A model generated the notes under the pieces. It saw only the letters and a program-made list of their open reading frames with translations. It was not told where the DNA came from and ran no database searches. From contig FJUW01000007.1 in the NCBI GenBank assembly GCA_900074885.1, positions 2,331,051 through 2,395,050 on the forward strand: 64,000 nt of DNA, read 5' to 3'. Numbering within the stretch: the first letter of the stretch is position 1; each line of letters opens with the position of its first letter. Of the stretch, positions 22,337-33,077 are shown in pieces. Source of the DNA: Rhynchosporium graminicola (Eukaryota > Ascomycota > Leotiomycetes > Helotiales > Ploettnerulaceae). The position numbers and the translations under genes are program-made.

Positions 22337-23915
22337 TCAGCCCTCCATGTCATCATCCGGAGTGTCGAACAAGAAATTGGCCGCGAAGTCCTCGTTCTTA
22401 TCGCAAGCGAAGTATGCCTGAATAACGTGGTCACGGGAGGCTCCAGTAAGAGTAACTAACTGCAGACATATTAGCAATAAAAAAAGACTCCGAGCCAATT
22501 TACTTACCCGCTCGATCGCAGCACGCTCCTCCTCGGTGACGCTGATAGCCTGGGCTCCGGGTGGCAATGGCGCGTCATCACCAGCGTCTTCGCTCAATAG
22601 CTGGAGGAATTGTTCTGGATGTTGACCAATTAAGGCAGCCAACTGAGGGTTTCCGGCGCCGACTTGTTGCAGAATGGGCTCAAGCATTTGAGGTTGCTGC
22701 TGGACGACTTGGCGGAGTTGTTGAAATTGTGGGTTGTTACGAAGGAAATCGAGGTTGCCCAATCCACCTTCAGCTGCAGCTGCAGCAGCTCCCCCGCCAC
22801 CAAACATGTTGCCCCCAGATCTTGCGCCTCCAGCAGGAGCACTGCCACCACGTCCACCGGCCTGGGCTGCAGCCTCAAATAGATTTACTGGCTCCTCGCC
22901 ACCACTATTACCACCTTGGTTGACAGTTGCAGCAACTGGAGCAGCTTCACCCTGAGCAGCAGCCGGCGCTGGGGCTCTTTGCTGTTGTTGGATATTTTCG
23001 GGAATACCCTAATAAAATGTCAGCTGTATTCTGGTTCGTGAAAACGTGAAGATGTATTTACGTTAAGAAGATACTCAATGGCACGCTCCGAGTTGTAGAA
23101 GGCCGCACGCATAGCAGCATCAATTTCCGTTCTTGGAAACCCCATACTCTCCATTTCGGCGATTTGCGAAGCACGCTCGGCACCCATCGATATTCCAGAG
23201 GTAGCTCCAGAGGCAGCTCCGGATGGTGTAGATGGAATAGCAGCAGGGGCAGCGCCTGAGCCAGCTGGGGATGGAGTAGCGGGTATAGCTGAATTAGTTG
23301 AACTCGACTGAGCTGGAGCTTGAGGAGGGGCGGGAGTTGATGCGGCGATTGGCGCAGCTGGAGTTGCTGGAGGAGCGGCGGCGGCTTTTGACGGTGTCGC
23401 AACAGCTGGAGCAGCCTTGGGCTGGATGAAAGTTAGATCTTGACAAACAGTGTAGGATTGATCACCATATACCTTCGCTACCATGCAGACAATGAACCCC
23501 TTCTCCTCGATGCTATACGACTCGACCGTGTTGGCATCCTGGAGGATCTTGCCTAAGAGATTGTGAGTAAGCTTTTGTGCGCCGATGTCATAAGACGAGC
23601 AGTTGTCGACCTACCAGAGTAAATAAGCTTCTGTTGTGAGATCTCCCATCCCTTCTCCTTTGAGATCTTCTCTTTCACATCAGAGATCTACGAGTATTCT
23701 TGTCAGCAGAGTTCGAGGAGCGGCGCAAAGGCGAGAGATGGAGTAGGTAGATGTAGTAGGAGAATGGACGTTCGTACCAGCTCTGATGGCTCTGCTTCGA
23801 TGACAAACTTGTTCTGCTTCAAGTCCTGTTGCAAGTACTAGGTCAGTAAATGTGCTACCAAGTAGTGGGATGCAGCTAGCACATTGGGTCAACGCACCTT
23901 GAATGTGAGCTTCAT
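22337..23915 (-). CDS. RAD23: UV excision repair / proteasome shuttle protein Rad23
   Basis: Seven exons (23915-23898, 23825-23778, 23687-23615, 23552-23473, 23421-23062, 23008-22508, 22459-22337) give 400 residues, the usual length. Residues 1-73 are a ubiquitin-like domain (MKLTFKDLKQNKFVIEAEP, then LIYSGKILQDA) that docks on the proteasome. An Ala/Pro-rich linker leads to UBA1 at about 157-193 (MESMGFPRTEIDAAMRAA). The XPC/Rad4-binding domain is at about 265-325 (LDFLRNNPQFQQLRQVVQ; LIGQHPEQFLQLL). UBA2 closes the protein at about 350-395 (LVTLTGASRDHVIQAYFACD; NFLFDTPDDDMEG). Rad23 stabilises Rad4 in nucleotide excision repair and carries ubiquitylated proteins to the proteasome. The five introns within or just after the UBL are short, and the 18-nt first exon encodes only MKLTFK. 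Every junction keeps frame. Confidence 0.97.
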
Positions 23916-24952
23916 GCTTGCGACAGTATACAGCGAACGACACTGCACGCTTGTAGAGGGGCTTGGTTGAAAAAGTGTGAGTGGTTTGGGTGTAATTCAA
24001 AATAATCGAGATTGCAAATGCTTGTCCTGATTTACTTCGGGACGGCGTGGTGTGCGTGTAGGGATGGAAGGCAACATGGAGATGATGAAGCAATAATGCA
24101 AGGCGACGGATTGAAGTGCACGGGCAGCCGCTACCCATGTGTGGGCGCTTGCGCTAGAAGAGGCAGCCTTTGTCCACGAAGCTCTTCAGCCTCCTACCAT
24201 TCACCACCTGGAATCAATCGAAACGCTTCTATTGAAATCCATGTATCTGTTGATCCATAGGCACATCTATTGGATTGGTATACTGAAACTGTTTCACCAA
24301 ATTACTCCCTCCGAGGGAGAAAGGATTCATCATCGTGGAGGGAGCGAGCCCCTTTCACAGGGACTCAGGACATCACCATGATTTCTTGTATCGATTGCGG
24401 GGTTATCAATCTCAGCCTCGTCCTGGTTATAAGATCCTGAGGGCCAGTGACACGTTAGGACAGGATGCTGGAACAATCTCAGAGGGCCCAATGCTCGGCA
24501 GCATGTGGCGGCCAACTATGCTGGACCAGTCAGCGAGCCACGCCGACTTTGATCGAACACAGTGGGATTTGTTGAAACACCACCGTTTACTGTCGTGGAC
24601 TTTACGGTACCTTGTGTAGCGTGTCTCGAGATTTCTCGACATCAAAGATGTCAGAAATCATGTGTCGGCACATCAGAAGGTAGTTCTTACAATTCCTCAA
24701 ATCCACTATTGATAAGGCAAGTAGGTCAGAAGCATTCCTTGGGGCTTTGAATATTTCATACGCCAAACTTCACTTGATCAATAGCATTAGAGTCTAGCAA
24801 GCATTGTGAAACGTCTTTATTCGTCAGGCAATAAGGTATATCTTGTTAGAAAGCAACAAACGCCTCGCTAATATCATGGTATCCATCATACATGCACCTA
24901 GGAAATTCGTCTGGCGTCGAGCCTTCTTCTCACACAGAGAGAGCATCATCAT
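23916..24952. other. RAD23 promoter side and 3' flank of the membrane-protein gene
   Basis: About 1 kb upstream of the RAD23 start. The frames at 24012-24260, 24335-24619 and their reverse partners overlap each other and show no family features. No separate gene is called. Confidence 0.6.
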
Positions 24953-26383
24953 CTATTCATCGCGAACCTCGCCAACCATGCCCAGTCCCATTGGCCTCCT
25001 CCTCGAATTATGGACCTGCATGCTATTGCGAAAGACGAAATCAGGAATCGGCGGCGTCAAAGTTCTCTCTCCTCCCATCTTGTCCCATCTCTCTCTCTCC
25101 ATCTCTTCTTTTTCTATCGCCAATCGAATGCTCTCCAAGCTTGCACTATGCACCAGTGGACTCGGACTCGACGGCAGACTCTCACTCCTCATCCGATGAA
25201 TCGATCGTATACTCTCCCGATCCGAAATCACTTGACCAGCGCCCGGAGCCGCTGTCACCATAGTCCCTGGTGTAGCAGCGGGTGGAGGGGTAGGACTGTC
25301 GGTTCGAAACAAAGGATGAATATGGGCTTCGCTATTCGTACTTTCTGTTGGGCTCGCATTTCGAACTGTTTTGGCAAGATCCCTTGAACTGTTCGCAGGA
25401 CTATAGCTTCGGCTCCTCTGCCTCGATTTTGGAGGCTCGAGATCCAACGGATACCCTGGACTTGCACTCCTGCTGGTTGTAGGGCTTGCTGGAATGGTCT
25501 CTAGAAACCGCGGCAGAGTTGGCGAGGCCGATGCGACTGCCTCCCTCGAATGCGCATCTACAGCGGATGTATCCCATGAATCGAATCCATCCTCAATCGA
25601 TACAATCGTTTCTCGTTGATTCGAATCAATGGATGGAGCCCTGTACGGAGACCTGTGGCTCTGCGAAATAAGTTTCGTCTTGGAGCTAATAGGCCGTACC
25701 ACATGAGAAAACGACGACCGAAATGAGGACTTGGTGTCAGACCCGGCCCGCGATCGACCGCTCGATCGTGGAGCGGAATCGATCGAAGGGGTTTTTCGGT
25801 GTACCGAACTTGTTTGGACACTTGAAGCTCGTGGCCTTGTTGACTCCATCATCTGTGGCAAGTTCTGTGGCCCTGCTTCGGGGTCGTACTGTTGAATTCG
25901 TTGTTGAAATTCCTTGCGTGGGGTGATGACCATGCAGATGATGAAAATCGCCTCCGAGACTAAAGAATATGCCCATATGATGAACGCCGCGATCACCAAA
26001 GTATTCGTCGACGAACTGATGGTCCGCTTCGAAAGATCATCCATACATCTCAAGAATCCCAACAGTATCGCAGATGCTACTGCGGAAAGAACTCCAAAGA
26101 GCCCACCAAACGCGGCCAACAAAAAATCATGCTTGTTTCTATGCCCGAGGTCTCTGATCGGGGCTCCTTTTCGATCTTGAACCTGTCTTCCTAGCATGAA
26201 TAATAGCAGAGCAGTTGTTATTGTGCTGAGCCCGGAAGCAACGATCGCTACCGCAGTCGTCCTTATTGGCGACGAACTCCGGGACAAATCGATTGCGAAT
26301 ATGATATCGAATGTCAACATCGCAACCTCACTGGAAACTGCCAGTACACCGAGCACCAAAGGCAAAGCCCGAGTGAATCCCAT
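24953..26383 (-). CDS. Four-helix integral membrane protein with serine-rich tail
   Basis: One uninterrupted exon of 476 codons from an ATG at 26383. The first 160 residues hold four hydrophobic helices: about 8-30, 43-65, 88-110 and 127-152 (for example LVIAAFIIWAYSLVSEAIFI). Helices 2 and 3 are joined by a short basic loop (GRQVQDRKGAPIRDLGHR). The remaining ~310 residues look disordered, rich in Ser, Arg and Pro, with many SP and RSxS sites, suggesting a phosphorylated cytosolic tail. The layout resembles fungal four-span proteins of the Sur7 or MARVEL kind, but no diagnostic motif for either is visible, so function is left open. The gene's 5' side faces the 9.5-kb repeat-rich gap, which may hold a long leader or promoter. 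Confidence 0.8.
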   Translation of the reverse strand: MGFTRALPLVLGVLAVSSEVAMLTFDIIFAIDLSRSSSPIRTTAVAIVASGLSTITTALLLFMLGRQVQDRKGAPIRDLGHRNKHDFLLAAFGGLFGVLSAVASAILLGFLRCMDDLSKRTISSSTNTLVIAAFIIWAYSLVSEAIFIICMVITPRKEFQQRIQQYDPEAGPQNLPQMMESTRPRASSVQTSSVHRKTPSIDSAPRSSGRSRAGSDTKSSFRSSFSHVVRPISSKTKLISQSHRSPYRAPSIDSNQRETIVSIEDGFDSWDTSAVDAHSREAVASASPTLPRFLETIPASPTTSRSASPGYPLDLEPPKSRQRSRSYSPANSSRDLAKTVRNASPTESTNSEAHIHPLFRTDSPTPPPAATPGTMVTAAPGAGQVISDRESIRSIHRMRSESLPSSPSPLVHSASLESIRLAIEKEEMERERWDKMGGERTLTPPIPDFVFRNSMQVHNSRRRPMGLGMVGEVRDE

Positions 26384-27078
26384 GGCGATAAAGAACTATT
26401 TTTCAGTAGTACTGTGGGGGTAAAAATGACGCGTTCCTGTGGAACGGGTCTGAGAGGGACGAGAGGTATATCAAGATTTGGCGCTTCCGGAAGACTCAAA
26501 CGAATGACGACAGGCAAACAATGTCTTGAGCTTCGGCCACAACACCCACAAGAATTGCAAATGTTGAAACGACACCTCTCTCACAAAGAAAAGAAATTTC
26601 GTCAATTCCCGCGAGTTCTCCTTAAGTGTTGCTGATATTCTCGAGGGTTTCACGAATCGTACTAATTTCAATTGCCAATCGCTTTAAGGTGGTGTTCTCG
26701 TACTCAGTTTCGGTGCCACCAAACAGCCAATTCCTGTCAATTTGCCGGAATAGGGCTGGTCTTCGTGCTTTGCTTGAATAGGGTCTACCCACTGGAGAGA
26801 ATTTGGTTGGATTGCGGGTTCCAGAAATGTGAGACTCTGTCGCTTGGAAGCCGTACATGGATTGCCCGGAAGCCTGCAGGAAGTACAGTAGGTGACCAGT
26901 GGATGAGTACGTATCGCGTGGCAGACAGGCTTTGTGCGTCTACTTCGCTTTCGTCTCGTCGCAATCAGTTGGACGTTTGGTTGGAGGGTCTCGAAAACGG
27001 TCGGTGACAGGTCGTTCGCCAGGCCTAGCTGGCTGGGTGATACGAAAAATCGGGATCTGGGAGATGGATAAGATGGAT

Positions 27079-27103
27079 GGATGAATGAGTGAATGAATGA
27101 ATA
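27079..27103. repeat. AATG-type tetranucleotide repeat
   Basis: Imperfect run GGATGAATGAGTGAATGAATGAATA. Confidence 0.7.
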
Positions 27104-28070
27104 AACGGATGCGATGCGATACGATAAGGAGCGGCGGATGATATGGCCTTCCAGAAGTCGAGTTTATCAGCGGGGTAGATTCCTTTCCCGTCTTTCCATT
27201 CCCGGACTCCTCGTGTGGCCTTGCTATGTGTAAGGGAGGGCAAAGGCCGTGTGTATACAAAACACCCCACCAAGCTTACGTGACTGGATGAGATCCTCGA
27301 AGGCTTAAACACAAGGAAGCGCAAGGCTGAATTGGTCGGAAGCGGAGGCCGAAATCGAATATATCTGAAAAGTCGAATGACGAAAGAGCAAAATCTTGTG
27401 ATGATTTCTCTTGTACAGATATGACTGGTTTTTTGCACAACACACAAAGAATGCAGTGGGGAATCCACGAGGAGGATATATCTAGGAAAACAAGATATTT
27501 TCTAACGGACGGGACTAATGGGGGGGTATAAACAATTTTCTTTTTTGCTGGATCGTGTGTGGCTCGAGCCTCAACGCGTCGCGTGCTGGGGTTGTTACAG
27601 GGACTGGCACTGCACTGGCCAGAGTGGATGATGAAATATCTGGTTTTGGCGGGGGTGTGGGCTGCTGCTATCCCAGGGTGGGTAGGGCGGGAAACCTTTG
27701 AGGTGCGTCCAGACAATGTATCCCTGCAGTATCCTGGGTGATGGGATCAAGTCCGATGAAAGAAGCAAAAGAGGTTCCAAAAGCAAGATTGTTTTTCTCT
27801 CAACTTGATTCTGATTAACTGAGCAACTGATTGATCGAAAACAAAAAAAAAATAAACAAGCTGCGCAGACAAGTATGGCGAAGAGGTTTCGGGATCGCGG
27901 CCAGAGGCTGAAATTGGTGTTGGTGTTGTTATTGGTACAGCAGTAGTGCTTATTCAAAGCCGGGTATTGGTATGGCTGGCTGTTTAGGCGGCGAGCGAGT
28001 GGGAATCAATGAATGATTGAATGTATGCGCAGGGCAATACAGTGTGCCCGACGGGACAGGGACTCTTCAA

Positions 28071-28144
28071 TCTTCTTCTTCTTCTTCTTCTTCTTCTTCT
28101 TCTTCTTCTTCTTCTTCTTCTTCTTCTTCTTCTTCTTCTTCTTT
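28071..28144. repeat. (CTT)n microsatellite, about 24 units
   Basis: An unbroken CTT/TTC run of roughly 74 bp, the longest perfect repeat in the window. It creates an artefactual poly-leucine frame. The purine/pyrimidine strand asymmetry could form triplex (H-) DNA; that is a property of such tracts generally, not shown here. Confidence 0.95.
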
Positions 28145-28368
28145 CGGAGGGAGATGAATGTTGTCAGCCGTGTGCCCTGAGGTGGTGGAACGTAATGCGG
28201 TAATGCAGATGCAGATGCGAAATCTTTGGATCCGGATCACTATGTGCTGATTGGGTTGAGAGTTGCTGATTTTTTTGATGCGAGATGTGAGGTTTTTGAG
28301 GTGTGAGCAGCTGGCAAGGTACCTATCTATTTTAGGTGGGAGACAGACGAGTTTCTGCTTTTGCTTGC

Positions 28369-28413
28369 GGATTTGGATTTGGACTTGGATTTGGATTCGG
28401 ATTCGGATTTGGG
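28369..28413. repeat. GGATTT/GGATTC hexanucleotide repeat
   Basis: Seven near-identical hexamers (GGATTT, GGATTT, GGACTT, GGATTT, GGATTC, GGATTC, GGATTT) in tandem. Confidence 0.85.
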
Positions 28414-30416
28414 GTTTGCAGAAGGCCAGCCGTGGGCTGGTTGACCATTGAAAGAAACGTGACGGTAGTAGTAAGTCGTAAGCAAAGACAGCAAGTAGTA
28501 AATGACAGACAGTAAGTAAGTCGCGAAAATACGAAGTCTTCCTTCCTCCCTAGCGAGCGAACCAGTTCATGAAATTCAAAGCTGGATTAGATTGTACTTT
28601 CGTACGAAAGCACGGATTCAGTAAGCGAGCGAGCGAGCCCGCGACGACAGGTGTGGCAGAAGACCGACACCGATAGCTAGGTATCTGGGTGGATAAAGGC
28701 AGGTAGATGGTGAAAAACTTTCTGCAGGAAAAAAAAAAAAAAAGGAAGGAAAAGAAAATAAAATATGGAGAGATAGCAGGAGAAGCCGAATGCAAGAGAG
28801 AAAGACTAGCCTAAGGTGTCTGATCTGATCTACCTGTGAGATTTACAAGTATATCTACTACTTTCTCGCTAGTAAGTTTTGTTTGTATCATAGGTAGGCA
28901 GGTACCTAGAGATATAGCTCGGCCCAGTCTCGTTCAGATATGACATGTACATTGTACATGACAGGACTTGACAGGATAGGATAGGATATAGATGGGTCCG
29001 TCCGTTCGCACTCTGACGCCTGTAGGGCAAATAAGTCTGTTTTTTGTTTTTCTTTTGTTTATGTTTTGGAGAGCTGGGAGATGGGGAGCTCGGGCGGCGG
29101 GTTAGGTCACTTGGGTGAGGTTGGGGTGCTCTGCGCAAGCTTTGGTAAGGTACCTAGGTAGTGTGTGTGGATTTTACAATCGGTCGGTGGGGGGTTGGAT
29201 GAACTCGAATGGCATTGACAGCGGACGGGATGGATGAGGACGGGGGATGTGTTCCGAAGAAACAGGCGAGCGAGCGAGAGAGCGAAAGCATTCAAGAATC
29301 TTGATAAACATGCATCCTCCCTGCGCATGAGCCGCCTAGGTAGACTCTGTGGATTTTCCGGTGGACTTTTATTTACGCATCGTTAAGCCGGACGGACGAG
29401 CGTGGACTTTTTGGGGGCTGGAGGAGTTCGGATGCTTGAGGGAGGGATGGGGAATGGCTTGTGAAGGAAATGATACTTACTTGTACCTGCAGGTAGGTAT
29501 GCAGGGGTCGATCTGATGTGATGGATGATGTTTATAGGGATCGTACTAATATTTTAGGTAAGGTACTTCTTGCTCTGTACAGACGGACTGTGAAATCACT
29601 AGGACGAAGGGCGATTTGATGTCGTGTTTTCCGAAATACATCTTCGCTTCCACTAGAACCTGGGTATACTATGTAGGTACATTTATTTGTCCTTCCTTTT
29701 CCCTCACTCGGCTCCAAGAGACTGACTGGTCTGTCATCCATTACCTGGTAGGTATGTATGTTCACAGCAGTGCTGTGCTGTGCTATGACGAACCGAACTC
29801 GGGACTGAGAGTTCAAGGTAGGTTCCCGGAAGGACGTCCGGAGAAAAACAAACATTGGGCTTAACCCTGAAACCTAACGCACGATATAACTCAACGCCCC
29901 GAAGCCAGGCCCTAATCCCCGATGTCTGAAACTCTATCCATCCCCCCTCGCCCCCCTCGAATCCAGAAAGGCCAGCCTACGCCAGGCGGCCAGCCAGGCA
30001 AGCTGCACTGCCCGGCGCTGCATTCGAGCCGTTGGGGGACGCTCTGTCATCCGCAGCCGTCCAAAGGAAAGCTATCTTACCTGAATAACCAACCGCACTT
30101 TATTGATGGACTGCACTGCCCTACCGGACGCAGGTACGAACGGGAAGTGGGGGACTAGACCTACTCCGACTGATCTCCGCTCCAGATGAGATGATGCTGA
30201 CTGAACGAGATGGAAAGACCTCATTTCCATATCTGCAACAAGGAAGACTTTTGTCTCACGTCCACCTCCACCTCCGCCACCATGCGAGCTTGCGAGTGAG
30301 TAAGTGACCACACGAGCCACAGAAGAACACGAAAAGAACATCTGGAGAAGATTCGAACTACGAGGTAGATCCGACCACCCCACCTCGTCTGTGTCAATGT
30401 CAGGTTCGCATCGTGG

Positions 30417-30452
30417 AGCCAGCCAGCCAGCCAGCCAACCAGCCAGCCAGCC
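30417..30452. repeat. (CCAG)n tetranucleotide repeat
   Basis: Eight CCAG-type units with a single CCAA interruption. Confidence 0.85.
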
Positions 30453-30614
30453 CAAACCGGTGGATTTCAGTTCTAGTGGAGTGCCGAGTACCCGTACCTG
30501 ACAGAGTCGATTTACAAGTAAGATTTCTTAAAAGTGACGATGTGGGTGGGTCTTTGTTGACACTTTCGTTGTTTTGATTGGGGAACCATAATAATCAACA
30601 ATCGAAGAGTCAGT

Positions 30615-30650
30615 GAATCAATCAATCAATCAGGTCAATCAATCAATCGG
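30615..30650. repeat. (CAAT)n tetranucleotide repeat
   Basis: Two adjacent blocks of CAAT/ATCA units split by GGT. Similar short CAAT runs recur near 31273. Confidence 0.85.
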
Positions 30651-30883
30651 TCGATCGGAAGATCTGCGGATATGCAAGGAATCAATACTTTCTGGCACCT
30701 GGGATTTTGGAAGCTTTCGAAAGAGTTCGATATCTTCAATAGTAGATGCGAAGCAAGGGAGGCTTTGCTTACATTTCTTCGATCTACTCGCGTACGAAAG
30801 GACCGCCCTGTCTCGCCTATCCAGTTTTGACAATAAGTTTCTCACAACTAGAGCCGAGCTGGGTTGTGCTTGTATCGATTCAA

Positions 30884-30907
30884 CCTGCCCTGCCCTGCCC
30901 TGCCCTA
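30884..30907. repeat. (CCCTG)n pentanucleotide repeat
   Basis: About five tandem CCTGC units. Confidence 0.8.
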
Positions 30908-31494
30908 CTTTCAACTCCGTACAATATTCAAAAGCTCTACCGAGTACACGTTGCCCGTACCGCGAGTCTAGACTCTATCTAGTATTGTAGACCTCACCCG
31001 GACCAGATCCACGGCCTCGAAATTACTTACCTACAGAAACGGGCTTCTTGCTTCTTTCAAGGCGGCTGGCCCAGCCACTAGGAGCATTAATAAGCGTAGG
31101 TAGATACTTGGTACAAGTATATCGGCTGGCTGCACGCCGGGGAAAAGGTCCGTACAACTAAGGTACGACGGTACGGTACCTAAACGGTGTTACCTAGCCT
31201 CACTGTATCCTTGGAATTTAGTAAGTGCGAAGGTCGAACCGACCCCTGTGGGATTTTACTCGCTTTACAATTAATCAATCAATCAGCAAGCAAACAAGCA
31301 AGCCCACCAGCCTACCAAGTAAATTCAATACTTCAGTAAAGCACCTCAACAGTCCAAATCTCGCATCGAGTCAGGAGGCATGACGTCGAGATAATTGTTT
31401 ATTCTCCCTTTCCCATCCTCTTGTCATACTCTTCGCAGCCTCTTCTCATGCGAACAATCTCTTTCTCTCTCATCCTCAGCCCTTACTCAGCTTC

Positions 31495-31516
31495 CTGCAC
31501 TGCACTGCACTGCACT
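31495..31516. repeat. (TGCAC)n pentanucleotide repeat
   Basis: Four tandem CTGCA units ending in CTGTAC. Confidence 0.8.
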
Positions 31517-31863
31517 GTACTTACAAGGTACTGTATGGTCCGAATGGAATCCCTTCATGCATCTATTCATCTATCCATTCTCACGCGCGCGACAACACTG
31601 TACTCTCCGGTGTACTGCACATCACTCCATCCCGGAAAGAGAAGACACTGCATGAATGAAATTCAGGTACCAAATCCCACGTATGCAGGTATGAAGGTAG
31701 GTCTGTAGGTAAGCACCTAGGTATACCTGCGTACCTTACCTTGGCCTTTAATTCTTTAGACGGCAAGTTCTTCACCCTTATCTCAACTCATCTCGCAAAG
31801 AGCTTTCTCTTCACTTCAGCTACGGGACGGAATAAATAAACAAATAATGCCCCGAATCCCGAC

Positions 31864-31893
31864 GCTCACTCGCTCACTCACTCACTCACTCAC
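31864..31893. repeat. (CTCA)n tetranucleotide repeat
   Basis: Seven CTCA-type units, one of them CTCG. Confidence 0.85.
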
Positions 31894-33051
31894 GGATCTT
31901 TTTCTTATTTCGGGTTCGGGGAATAGGATGGCTGACAGGCAGGTAGGGAGTTCCCCAGCACGCAACCGCTCAAGCACGCGCACAGGCACAGGTACAGGCA
32001 CACACCCTGCCCCAGGTGAAAATGTTTTGATACAGGGCGTCGGTATAGTACTGTTTGTAGCAGTATGTACACAATACACATTTGTGTATAGTTAGGTAGG
32101 TATGTAGCTAATCCCCGAAGATTAAGTTACCTACCTTACCCAGCCAATAATCACGTAGGTGGCATCATAACAACCCAGGATGGTATGCTATGATACGGTG
32201 GAAAGCGCGTTCTCTGCAGTACCTGAGGTAGAGAGAGGTAGGTATGGAGCTTTACCGCTCGATCACATGTTTGGTAAGTGAGTGACGGGCGGGAAGAACC
32301 GTTCTGTACCACGACGTCTTTTGCTCGCTGGAAGGTTGAGAGGAGAGTAGTTTGGTGAGTGAATCTGCGTATGGTTTGTGGTAGTATGTCTGGTCTTGGT
32401 ATGTACGTGACACGATGTGTTCCGCTGAACTGGTAGGCAGGGTTTTCAAGTGAAGAGCTGGTGTTGCGTGTGTAGACGGCTGTAGGGCTAGAGTGGGGAT
32501 TAGGACCAGAGTGTGGAAAACCTGGAATATTGATGAATGCTTGAGTTGCGATAATCAGTATGCAGGAGAGTGTCTTCACAGATCTGTATTTGCTGGGCCT
32601 TTTCAATTGCGCTGACTGTCATACCGTCATCAGACACATCTACACACAAACAAGCTCAAGCTCAAGCTCACACTGAACATTGCGCCTCTACTCGAGCGTC
32701 GAGACTTCTACCAGCCCGCCGTCAGGTGGTACTGTTTGGAGTGCGTAGTTGCTGGTCGTAGTTCTTGCCACGATTATCCTTCCGAATCCTAGATCCAAGA
32801 GCTCCGACCGATTCTTCAAACTAAATAAGCGGATGAAAATGCTTCTCCACTTACTGAAACGAGACATAGCCAATTTCCTATCCGCCTTGCTTATATCAAA
32901 CAAACCGTTCATCCGAGCAAAAATTATCCTTCTAGCTTCATCTTTTGACACTTTGTAGACAAGCCTATTTTGAAAGACCGTGCATGCGATGCGCTGCGCT
33001 ACTAGCTGACGTTTACGGTGCCAGGTGCATCGGATCGGATCAGGCTTTGAA

Positions 33052-33077
33052 TCAAGCAAGCAAGCAAGCAAGCAAGC
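33052..33077. repeat. (CAAG)n tetranucleotide repeat
   Basis: Six tandem CAAG units, followed by a purine-rich GGAAAAGGAAGTGG stretch; another GGAA-type run is near 33260-33285. Confidence 0.85.

Larger units (their letters stand above)
28890..32250. repeat. Dispersed TAGGTAGG / ACCTACCT motif cluster
   Basis: Many short, partly palindromic motifs on both strands, such as CATAGGTAGGCAGGTACCTAG (28892), GGTACCTAGGTAG (29150), CCTGCAGGTAGGTATG (29487), GGTAGGTATG (29745), GGTACGGTACCTA (31168), TAGGTAAGCACCTAGGTATACC (31708), TTAGGTAGGTATG (32092), TTACCTACCTTACC (32127) and AGGTAGGTATGG (32237). They are far denser here than elsewhere in the window. Confidence 0.7.

Noticed and set aside
28021..28203. 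Poly-leucine open frame over the CTT run
   Set aside because: It is simply a translation of the (CTT)n microsatellite, with no flanking conserved sequence.
31220..31260. GGTCGAACCGACC string considered as a minus-strand tRNA B-box
   Set aside because: No T-stem, anticodon arm or acceptor pairing could be drawn around it.
32688..33071. 127-codon minus-strand frame, basic and helical-looking
   Set aside because: It opens only with TTG inside a CAAG tetranucleotide repeat and shows no family or splice support.
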